From: Heliocidaris tuberculata
Lineage: Eukaryota > Echinodermata > Echinoidea > Camarodonta > Echinometridae
NCBI GenBank assembly: GCA_025618425.1
Contig: CM046842.1
Location: 23,695,792 to 23,759,791 of the forward strand
DNA length: 64,000 bases
Direction of reading: 5' to 3'
Shown here: positions 11,280 through 23,400 of the stretch, in pieces
Numbering within the stretch: the first letter of the stretch is position 1
How the letters are laid out: every line of letters starts with the position of its first letter
Position numbers and translations under genes: made by a program
Notes under the pieces: generated by a model
The model's database searches: none
The model's input: only the letters and a program-made list of their open reading frames with translations
Told to the model about the DNA's origin: nothing

Positions 11280-14200
11280 GTTGACAGGCTCCTTTTTCAA
11301 TAAAATACTGACCGGCCCATGGGGAAAACTCCCCAAACTGCCGATGACCTGGGGAGCGTTTCATCAAGCGTTTTGTCAGTGATTTTTATCCGACAACTGT
11401 TATAAGCTACTGAAATCCTTGCATCTGATTGGCTGAGAGCAAATTTGTCGGATAAAATATCTGACAAGTCCTTTCATGAAACGCCCCCCCAGTCCGCCCC
11501 TGGTATGATTATCATTTTATCCTACAATTTTGTTGTTGTTGCAGTTTTATGACAAAATGTATGCTACTGACCAGGCTGTTCTTTATACCAAAGATTGGAC
11601 TTAGAAACAGTGGATATAGGTAAGCGCTGAAATAAAGCGATTGGTTATTTCACCAATCGATATATGGTGAATGTGCAAAATTGGGGAGATTTGTTTTGGA
11701 ATTAAATGCATATTTTTAGTTATCATAGACAGGGTACTTTCCCACGTGCACTTTTATACTTACTCGTCAGTAATTGCAGGATCATCTGCGAAAAGAAAAA
11801 CAAAAACAAGAACAAGTGAGTCAGATTAATGTCTTCCCTCAAGAAAATTGTTCATTATAATGTATCCAAGATATGATAATTATAAGATTTTTTTTTGCAA
11901 CCCTCCTATTAAATAATTATATTCTGTCATTAGCATCCAAAAGATGTAAATTAATGACATTTTCAAGAGGAGATTGAAAGCTACGTCACAGCGTTACCAA
12001 TTTTTATCTGATCAATCACACAATTTTAAGAAATTTCTTATTTTTCATCGACTTTTCAGGAAACTGTGAATGATCAGTTTCTCTAATTGTTCCTGTTGCC
12101 ATTACAACCAAGATAATAATTCAGGTGGACGTCACTTTAAGACTGCAGAAACAGAGGTTACGTACCCGAGAATTTGGCCGGGAAGGCGTGCCCTTTGTCA
12201 GAGTGGGGATGAAAACTGATCTTGAAAGACACAGTTGCGTCGCCGATCGCTTTCACTATGAAATTGATCAAATTTCGATCCAATCGATAGATGTCATCCA
12301 GGGACAGAGTCTTAATTTGTGGAAATGTCACAAAAAAGCAAGGAACACAAGACAGAAAAAGAAAAGCAAATAAACAAACTTAAAAGGAATTTGACTAATT
12401 TCCCCGACGTTTGGGGGCTAATTTATAGGTTGCACAAGGTGAAGACCATAACAAATTCCACAATAACTATTCGTGCCACATGAGATCCATTTATACCGCA
12501 GCGGTCAGGACAATTTGGCCCGCATACTGAAACAACTTCGACCATACCATCGATGGGCCTAAATTAAATCTTTTTTATGTGGAATAAATCAATGAAAACG
12601 ATAGGCCTATCAAGCAAATTAGAAAATCAATACAAAAGGAAAAAAAGGGATATTATGGTATGTGATTGTGTAAAATGGGCCTACCGCAACACCCCCCCCC
12701 CCCAAAAAAGAGGGGGGGGGAGGAGGATGAGAAATAAAAAAGCGAATGTAATCATGTGCGGACTTTCCATGCTTCGGTAGTTATTAAAGTGCTTTCCTGT
12801 TATGAAGTATGAAGTATCATTTATTTCCAATTCCGATAAACAATCATAAACATAACAATACACATTTCGTTGGCAAGCCTATCTGCTCGCCCGCCCTTTC
12901 TCCTGTGGTAAACTATTCGAGCATAACCCAGGCATTTAAGGCAATTCTTCTAACTTAGTTGTAACATGATTCATTCATTTACCTTTTCGCTGTCGGTCAC
13001 GTCACCGCTCTCGACGTCACAGCGGATCTTGAGTTCACCTTTCTCCCATATTATGAACATTTTCTGTGTTGGAGCCATCTTACGATATTTGAGTTTGTCT
13101 TCCTCAGCTTCGATCAGCTGATTACAGAACCGTCCAAAATTGAAAGCGAAAAAAAAAAAAAAAAAGGGAGAAGAAGAAAAAACAAAACAAAACGAGGTGT
13201 CTTTAATCTACACTCCTTTGTCTATTTTCCATCCAATACACTGACCACATGAAATTATTTGGAATAGGTCTGAAAATATTTCGACTGAAAGAAATGAAAA
13301 GATAACGGGGTTAGAAACCAATTATTATTAAAATAATTTAAAATGGCAAATATCAGTAACCATGGTAACTCATTAAATTGATTACTAAAGCGTGTCGGTA
13401 GACGTGGTTGGACGGCCATTTTTTTTTAAGGGGTGAAATTTAGTCCTAGTTCACCCTCGCCTTGGAAATATACAAGCACAACATTATTACAATAGATTCC
13501 AGTATTAAAACCACTTACATCTTCAAGGCCAGGAGTATCATTGAACAAACGTAGATGGCAGTATTGAGGTTGATGCTGTCTCATAGACTTCGGTAGGTAG
13601 GGCGTTGAGGCAACACGTTTACCGAGGAAGTAGTCACATATGACCATAAACATCTCACAGATTGAGAAATGATCGACATAGACCTCAAGAACGTCTTCTC
13701 TTACAACGCACCGAGGTGTACCAGTCGAAGTTACCTCCTCCTTCCAAACTGCAAGATTAAAGGGGACAGAGAAAATTTACTTAGGTAAGAAAATATGGCC
13801 GCAGTGAAGTGAGAGTGTGTGTGTGTGTGTGTGTAATTGGGTTTTTACAGACGTGTATCAATCAGATATGATAGGGACCGAACTGTAACGTCACCATTCG
13901 AAAGACAGGACTCACTTTCGAACCGGGGTCCGAAAAAGAGTCAGTGTGAAGGCGAAGACAGAGAGCTGACCGCTAGACCAACTCACAACGTTTTTAAATA
14001 CAGTGGGGGATTTCAAGTTCGGTGTTGGTGTTGGTGTTGGTGTTGAGAGTGTGAATTGGGCTGCTGATTCTAGCCCCAACATCGAATTCGGGCTTATACA
14101 AATAATACCAATCACATTACTGATAGCTCAACACCTAGTGAAGTCAATCCCAGCACCAGCTTAATTTTAGATTCGGTGTAGTGGCTGGTGCTAGTTTTGA

Positions 14201-15186
14201 CCCAACACCAACACCAGCTTTCAACACCGAACTTGAATTTACCCACTGTTTTAACTGTGTTCACAGTTCACATTGTTTTCTAGGTTTTCGCAATCGGTGT
14301 TAACTGATACGAAGTTTGAACATGTACGTCTTCTGTGAAAAATCCCTAAGAACTAGAACACACATCAAAGTTCATCCCGCAGTTTCACAGTGTTGAAAAT
14401 GTGATGCATGTAATTGAAGAGTTTAGTTCCAAAAGGGACTAAATCCAGTTATGATCCAAACTGATTTTCTAAGATAAATATGCGTATCTCGCACATGGGA
14501 ATCAAATAGGGCGCATCAAATTTATTATTTTTTGTTTAAGTTGAAAAAAACATCGCTCAAAATTTATGTTTCATTCCAAAAGGAATTAAATCCTAATCTG
14601 TTTCATTCCTAAAGGGACTAAATCCATTATGATGATTAAGAGTTCGTTCATTTATACCGTGTTCTCATAGACAGTTTTGGCAGCAAAAAGTAAATTGGAA
14701 AGAAACGTGTTGTTGTTCTCCTTGACCTTGTTTCAAAAGTGGTTTGTACGCGATCATGTGGCATTCTATCAATGATTTCCTGTGAATTTTAGTGTAATTA
14801 TCTGTAAGGAACGCTAGATCACGGTAACATAATGTCCTACGCTAGGACCTTTCCATAATCGAAGGGAAAAGCTATATCTCCAGCCCGTCCCCTGGAGAGG
14901 CGCTGAGTCAACCATACAGAAAATGAAGAGCGAGTAAGGCGAGTTGGAGGGCAATCGCCGAGGTATTGTGGACACTGCTGATCAAAGGCTGTGTTATAAT
15001 TATGCATCCACTGTGTTCTCACTGTGTTTATGAATTTTACACCGTTTCCTCACTGTTTTTACACCGTTTTCCCAACGTTTTACACTGTTTTATAATTATT
15101 TTCACACTGTGTTCTCATTGTTTAATCAATGTGTTCATAATTTTCCAGGCCCCTGGGAACGATTTTGTTACTGGGGGTACTGTGAG

Positions 15187-15224
<38 letters not shown>

Positions 15225-16586
15225 GGGGGGGGGGGGGGGTATGCAGTTGCTTGACAAGCAAAAAAGAAAAGAAGTTCATCAGCATTTTACTGGCTACAGT
15301 ACTCCCAGCACCCCCGGCTCCCAGGGGCCTGTAATTTTCACACCGTTTTCTCCTTGTTTTCACGCTATTTCCACACTGTTTTCACACATTTCTAAAAGGG
15401 TGCTTACACTTTTTTTTCCACACTAAGTTCTCACTGCTGAACATTTCCGATTAAGGTATTACATCTACCTTTCTTATTGCCGTGTATGAATTGCATGGTG
15501 ACTCTGGCCTTAGCAGGGTCTGTTAACATTGCGCAGTGAGGGAGGATCAATTTCACCGGCGTATCAAATCTGGTCCCTGAAGGTCCACAAACTACACCAG
15601 GGGAGATGACTGCTTCATCTTCGGCGAAAGGAATACCTGACGGTTGTGGAAGAATCTGAGGGAGTATGGTTAACGAATAAGGAGCATGAAGGAGCATGAA
15701 GTTCAAGCATTCTATACAAACAGTGGCGCAAATCCATTTTGAAATTCGGGGAATTGTAGATAAATACTAATAAATTAATACAGATCTACAATATTGTACA
15801 TAAATAATCTATATTGAAATAAAGAATATATGAATTTGAATAAATATAAATATAATGTATTAAATTATATTTATCTACAACATATAAAAGAAATGTATAT
15901 TTCCATATTTTTTTAAATTTTATTTATTATTATTTTTTTTTTAATATATATATATTTTTTTTTTTTGGGGGGGGGGTTGAAACCTGGAGGGATGATTGTA
16001 AACACCATCCCCCCCCCCCACCTGAAAAATTGGGGGATGCATATCCCCCCCCCCCCCCCCCCCCCCCCCCGCTATCTACGCCCCTGGTAGGGGGAAATTT
16101 TACCCCCTCCTTTGAGAGAACCCTGGCTACGCCTTACCTTGAGGGTAATGATACGGTCCTCTGGCAGGGCCCAGACGGGTATGAAGAGACTGATACCATA
16201 GCGTGGTAGACGAATATGACCTCCTCTTGAGGATCGAATCAGCCGACTTCCTACATCGGGACCTGAGGAGCGTTTCATCAAGCGTTTTGTCAGTGATTTT
16301 TACAGACAACTGTTATAAGCTACTGAAATCCTTGCATCTGATTGGCTGAGAGCAAATTTGTCGGTAAAAATCACCGACAAAACGCTTGATGAAAAGCTCC
16401 CCTGAAGGTTGGATAATGCAAATGGTAAAGTTCCCAGGGGGGGGGGGGGCACTCAGTATATAGTGTGCAGTGGGTATGTGCCGCAGAGAAGACCCCCATT
16501 TTTACACTCAAATTTCCGTTCCAAAGCATATCATTTTTTTTTTCTTAATGAGAAAAAGAAGAGAGAAAACCGTTCCAAGGCACATT

Positions 16587-16628
<42 letters not shown>

Positions 16629-18048
16629 GTTTTGTTTTGTTTTGTTTTTTCATTCCGTCGTTCCGGCCATTCTGGCCCGCCCAGGCCAGTTTCGAAGAAT
16701 ATCATTTTTGGTGAAAAGTTGAAAACGAGTTCCAATGATCCTTATATTTCAATAACAACCAGTTCTGTAGTATCATATTTATATTGTAATCCAGTTCCAA
16801 AGACCCCCTTTTTCCAAAATGTTAGTGACTTTTATTTCCCATTCGTCATTATTTGTAAATGCATGATGATCTATTGTGAAAATTCGCACATTTGTCTTAG
16901 TTTACATAATTATTTTTTTTATAAGTTAGGGATAAAATTATTCATAATATGCTTGTCTATTAATGTGCATGAGATTTACGTAATCCCTCAAATAAATAAT
17001 AGACTTTTCCAGAACTGAAGGAAGAAATCCTTGAGATTTCATTGGCAAATTTTCTGGGCGATCGCTGTTGTAATCTACCTATTCACGTATTCATGCATAA
17101 ATCAGTAGGAAATCGTGTCTAATGAATTTATAACTCAGGTCAGGTGTACAGAGGCCCTCGGCGCAAGCACCTCGGTTTATCAGGGGGTCGTTTCATCAAA
17201 TCAACTCCATGACGGATGTAGGTATTTTTAATATCAATCTCATTTACTTGTTGGTGGGTCAAGAAGCCATAAGAACATATTATAATATGAACATTAGTAA
17301 TACTATCTGATAAAGGAATGATACGGGATTGTGCTTGGAGGTCAGGAAATAAATGTTCTCTTAATTTATATTTCTTATTTTTTCGCAGCCCATAGACTAA
17401 CTAAAAGCTGGCTTGTGGTGGCGTTCTAAAAAGATATGACAGGTTTGGAGTGCCGCCAAGTCACTTGTCAGCGAAGTTGTCGCTGGTCTTGGCAAAGATG
17501 GCTTTGTGAAACACTTAGCGGACAAGTTGAGTGACAGTGTCGAGATGTCGCTGATCTTGTCGTTGTGACGGTTTGATGAAACGACCCCCTGGCTCGCTTC
17601 GCTCGTCAGAATTTTCGCCTCGATATCGACTACGGACTTCAACAGCGCCGGGGCCGTCGACAAGAGGCTAGACTAATTCTGGACTCTGTCTAATCATAAT
17701 TATTATATTATGAATGAATGAAAGAACTTAACTTAACCTGATCATTACGTATTACACATTGGAAATACCATTCTTTGGTAATAGGACACCCGTAGACTGC
17801 AACAGTAGTTTGTGATGCCCTCGTAAAAAAAAAAATATTATCATGCAGATATAAATTATGACAAAGGCCATTCTCATTCTATCCTATCAAATTAATTTTC
17901 CTCCTACTTTTTTTTTGCATTTGTAAACCTGAGAAATTACTCAATATTACTCACGCTTCCCTTTTTTCACATTTCACTTTGATACTGTCACATGTTTACT
18001 GGAGACATCCAATGACGTTTAGGAAAATATTAATTTCATTCATGGTGG

Positions 18049-18110
<62 letters not shown>

Positions 18111-20416
18111 GTAAATGAGGATCTGTTAACTATCTTTTCGGGACAGAAAGTGATATAGCTTATTCTAGTACCACAAATTACTGAGAAAGTTGAACGAAAT
18201 GAAGGAAGGTGAAAAATAAGAAATGAGCAATGGAGGCATGAAAAAAGGGGGAGAAAATAGCAAAATCTGTACCTTCTTCGTCCGAATCTGAATCTGAATC
18301 ACTGTAATATGAAACCTAGTATGGAGAAACAAAAATCGATATGTCAATACAATAAAAATGCTTCTTTGGTCTAATAAAATATTAATCTATCTATCTATTA
18401 ATGACAAATCTTAATTTTATAGGGTATATAGGTCACGACTATTTTATATACATGTATGATAAAATTGTATTTTATGAATCTCTTATTCAGTTTGAAATCT
18501 TAACTTGAGCTATCTTTTTAAACTACATTTTGGAGAAACTAGCTTGAATTGACGTTATTTATCTCTTATTTTCCTCATATAGTAAATCGGTTGTTTGTGC
18601 AGGCTAAATGTGCATACACTAAATAAAACTATTCTTGTTTTTTTAGTCCCCCAGAACACGTTTGGGACATCTAGCTCTCTTCTGTTTTTGTTCATTACTA
18701 AAAAAAAAAAAAAAATTCCACTAAATTACCTTGAAAGATATCAGTAGTTTTGAATACTCACTGTATTGTTTGAATCAGTGAAATTCTGTTTTCGTCATTG
18801 CAAGAACTCAAGATTAACTTTGAAGCTGAAAAGGCATGCATGTGCACGAAAATATAAATTTCTAGGAACCTATCCAAATTGAGGCTTTAATTCTTACAAG
18901 TATCAAAGTTGGGACATTTTAAAGGAAACCTTATCAAGAAATTCAAAGGGCACTAAAGCATTACCTTTCCAATATTTTTTTATCCTTCAAAAAGCAGGAC
19001 GTAACTCATTTAGATACATTTTTGTTGTCATATTTTCCTGATATTTTGCCTTCTTACCTAGCGCAGTAATGGTTTGTATATATACGGTGTCAGGTATTTC
19101 ATTTATTTTCCCAAAAAAATAAAAAATAATGGAGTGTGTTTACCTCCCGATCAAGCTGTCCACGAGACATATTTTTACTGGCATGGGCATCTGCGATGAT
19201 GTTATGTTCTGAACTTGTGCCGGCTTGCTCTTCTGAATCTAATTTAAATGCAGGACGAATAAAGTTATTGGAGAAATGATTACAAAATCTTTTTACAGCG
19301 GCAGGGGGGTTCTCCCCCTTCAAGAAGGAATTATATTAACATTAATATAAAAACTAAAAACTAAAAATAAAAATCATAGCTCCAGAATCATGTAAAATGG
19401 TGAGCTCTAAAATTTCATGCTTTGTAGCAGTAGGTTTTTAGATTTTGATTTTACCGTATTATAAGTTAATAGTAATCTAAAATACAATTGTGACATGTGG
19501 CCATGATAAAGGGAAAAGGGCGTAAATAAAGTAAAGCAATTAGACTGTGTTCGGTATGCCCGATACTTACCGTGCCCAGTCGGACTCTGTTGAGCATGAG
19601 ACGATGTACAGCCATCCTCGGGATCTTGTGCTGGAAAATGCTATCGGATTTAATCAAGAGAAAGATAAAAATTGTAAAAGAAAAGATATGAAGCTACAAA
19701 AAAAAAAAAAAAAAACTTGCAGCGATATGCAGATTTCAATGTCATCTGCATCCACTGACACAAAGATATTCAAATAAACCTACTGGAAGTTAAAAGATTA
19801 ATTAGCTTTTGAGGAGAAAAAAAGGTCATGAACATTACAAAGATTGGTCAAGAGAAAAATATAAACAAGTACATTTATCAATGTAAGTACTTTATACATA
19901 CAAAATGTATGGAATTACACACACATACACACACACACACACACACCCTCACACACGTTGACTTGTGGGGAACTGTATTGTTTTCTCCTTTTGTACTTTG
20001 TAACCCACAAGCACTTCTCCTATTGTATTTTGTACCCCACAAGCATGACGGAATAAAGGCCATCGTTGTGCTCTTTTGTTCTCTGTACCCCACAAGTGTA
20101 TCTATGTAAGGGCACACACGCGCACGCACCCATTCACACACATGAAAAAAGGGAAATAGAATGCAGCCCTTTTAATATTTTATGTTGGTAAAAACTTCCA
20201 GATATCTGTTATTTGAAATATGTAATATCAAAAACCTTTCATCAGATTTTCTTTTGATTTAGTTGAATGGCGAAGTGGGCAACTTTTTTCTCCCCTTCTC
20301 TTTCTCTCTTTTTTCTTCCCTCCCTCTTCCTCTCTATCCTAATGTAACAAAAAGTAATGAATAACGAAAGACAAATCAGATTTGATATCATGATAAATCT
20401 TCTGATTTTAAGTATT

Positions 20417-20470
<54 letters not shown>

Positions 20471-23400
20471 CATATATATATATATATATATTCGTATCAT
20501 ATGAAATAAATACATAAATAAGTTTTATCAGATGATTTTATATATGAATATATATCATAAAATCTGGTTTGTCTTTCATTATTCATTATTGTTTGCTACT
20601 TTACATAAGGACAGAGAGGAAATGGGAGAGAGAAAGAGAGGGGGGAGGGGAACTTGGTTAACCATTTCAGGACAGGAATTATTTAATGGCTAAATTGATC
20701 ACATTTTGTTCTTCAAATTGGCAACAATAATACTTTTCTTTTAGTGCTTCAAGATTGTAATAAGGGGTAATGTCTTTGAAAACAATATACATGGTTAAAA
20801 GAAATGTCGAAAAGTTGAAAAAGTTGCCAATTTCGATAAAAAACAATGATTTTGAACCTCTCAATGTGTTGCTAATTTAAGGATTTTAAAGCTTATTCTC
20901 TTTTTTAAAATTCTGGGATCAAACGCAATATGGTCATGTAACAAAAATGAACATAGTGTGTGCAGAAATTTTTGCTCTTTCTACTCATGCATCTAGTATA
21001 TTTTTTTGAGCTCTGAATCAAAAGTTATTAAGCCAAACCACAAAATGTGGTCTGTTGTCTTGAAAGGGTTAACCCATTACCTACGGGAGCCGGGCGGTTC
21101 CTGTGTTAAGCCTATGGGAATGAGATAATTCAGTCGTCAACGGGTTAATTAGCCATTCAACTAAAGCGAAAGAATATCTGATGAAAGGTTTGGGGCTTAC
21201 CTCAGACTCAGCAATGCCCTCTTTTAATCTGGTATCGATCTTCTCTTCTGGAACGTCTCCATTATTCGTAAACCCATAATTACTATGTTCTTCCGGTTCG
21301 TTTAGACCTGAAAGAATATATTGTAAACGAAATCATATTCATCATAAATTCTTTAAAATGTTCGGTAAAATCTAACAAATATTGGCTAAAAATGGAACAT
21401 GCATGTTTGTTGGGTAAACTTTAAACCAATATTAAATAAGTTTTGGCCACTTGGGGGTAAATTTTACTCGGTAATTGGTTGAAATATACATAACAAAAAT
21501 ACATGTTCCTTTCAACCCAATAATGGGTAAAAATTTATCAAGCTTATTTTAGAATGCAACTATATTCGTAGCCTTCACCACGAACCGTTCTCTTTAGCCA
21601 AATTTGTTATCTTTTTCATTTTTAGTACTTTTCATTTTTCATATGTACTCATGCTTACCTTGCATCTGCGCAAGTTTCAGAATATGAAAAAGCGTGGTTA
21701 CGTAATTCTGACATCACTGTAAAGCGTCCTCTCATCAATAATTTTTTTTTGTTTTAGATAATATTTTGTTTCCTTTCTCTTGTCATAATCACAATACATG
21801 AAATTATTACATCAAATCATATAGAGATCATGGATATAAGATACATTCGTAAACACTTAATCATCTGCTTCAATGATCATATTAAAAATCTCAAATTATA
21901 CATGATTATACATTTTTTTTCTTCCTTCAAATAAAACAGCTTATAATCAAAATACAAAATAGAGGAAGGTATGAAATTATATTACCCCACCCCATCACAC
22001 ACCCAGGGAGGTGTACGACTATCACACCTCCCTCACCTCAACTCAACATTCATAGCCATGCCCAACATACTCATGACGAACCCCCCCCCCCACGCACACA
22101 CACGCACACGCACACGCACACGCACACACGCACACACACACAAACACACACCCAGACTGCATGCACCCTGTTCCGGTTCATCTGTCTGTACATAAGAGAG
22201 AGAGAGTCCCATTTTTGTAAGTGCACCCCCAGTTTTCCATTTTTGTTTGGCTATTTTATATTCTTCGTCTCTGTAATCTTTCATCATATCTATTACTTTC
22301 TGTCCGGATGGCAGAGTGCCTTGTTTTCTAGATATAAAAATGATATATTTTACTAGAAAGATTAAACGATTTATTACATATATTCTAACAGTTTTGCCAG
22401 ATACTCCCATAAGAATTGATTTCCAATCATCACTATCAACTTCCCTTAAATGTAACTTTTTAATTACCTCCTGCCATAATCGTTTCACTTTTGGGCAATC
22501 TAAAAATAAATGTTGGTATGTTACTACTTCTTGTCTACAAAAAGAAACAAAAGTGATCCGACTCAAAATCAAATTTAAAGAGTTCCTGTTTCGTATATAC
22601 AGCCCCTTGTAATAGTTTGTATTGAAACTCTCTTTGTTTACTACATAACATTGCATTTTTCAGTCTCGTGAATGTTTCTTTCAATCCCCCCATTCCAAGA
22701 TCATATTGACGATGCCTGTCTGTAACATGTAATGTGTAATCTTTTGGATATTGTTCAATGAAGTAATCATATAACCATCTAGAATTTAAATCACACAATT
22801 TCTGTAAATGTCCAAATATCAAAAGTTCTTTTTCAAAATTTTAAGTATCCACTTCCATAAAATCACTTTGTATCCACTCCTGTCTAATAACTGAAAATAT
22901 TTTTTGAATCCTAAGCAGGCATTCAGTGGTAAAGCCCAAATTATAAAAATACACCTGTATGATACTGGTTTTTAATGACTTCCTACGATAATATCTGATG
23001 CTTGAAATATACCTTTCTGAAATAGTTCAACATCAAAAATAATTTTATTACTAATACATATTCACCTATTATTGAAAATGACAGGATTAATCTTATTTTC
23101 TCCAAAATGTCTGCATTTGTCTAATTCTTGCCATGCTTTCTCAACATATCTTTATAAAACATTGGTATACCATTCAGATTCATTTGAATGAGATTTATTT
23201 GCACCACGAACTGCCCTCTATTGAATGCGCGCATAGTCTATAGAGGCGCGCGCATGACTCAACACGTGATGAAGGATCTGTTGGAATTTCTGTTATATTT
23301 CAAAATGTGAATAGCTTGGCATCATGTTTAGTTTATGTGTATTTATTGAAACTGGATGGACTGTAATGAGAAAAACATCCGTTTTCATATGTGATATTTA

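Larger units (their letters stand above)
13519..16262 (-). other. ZU5 domain (exons 11-13) with HFS autoproteolysis motif
   Basis: Exon 11 opens the ZU5 fold with GGHIRLPRYGISLFIPVWAL. Exon 12 continues with VISPGVVCGPSGTRFDTPVK and LPHCAML, the conserved P-V-CGP-G and HCA features of UNC5-type ZU5. Exon 13 begins WKEEVTSTGTPRC and reaches VDHFSIC at the domain end. HFS (codons at 13673-13681) is the position at which PIDD and UNC5CL are cut between F and S (family knowledge). The UPA domain starts just after, still in exon 13. Confidence 0.9.

Noticed and set aside
16470..17018. 182-codon plus-strand frame
   Set aside because: Dominated by TTTTG repeats and AT-rich sequence. No recognisable domain.
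17397..17663. 88-codon minus-strand frame near the ZU5 exons
   Set aside because: It lies almost wholly inside the inverted-repeat element 17182-17591, and its splice context does not fit the neighbouring phases.
19571..19630. Exon 8 read in phase 0 directly after exon 7
   Set aside because: Exons 8-10 stay open in that frame, but it meets a stop at the start of the ZU5 exon. The phase-1 reading connects correctly to ZU5.
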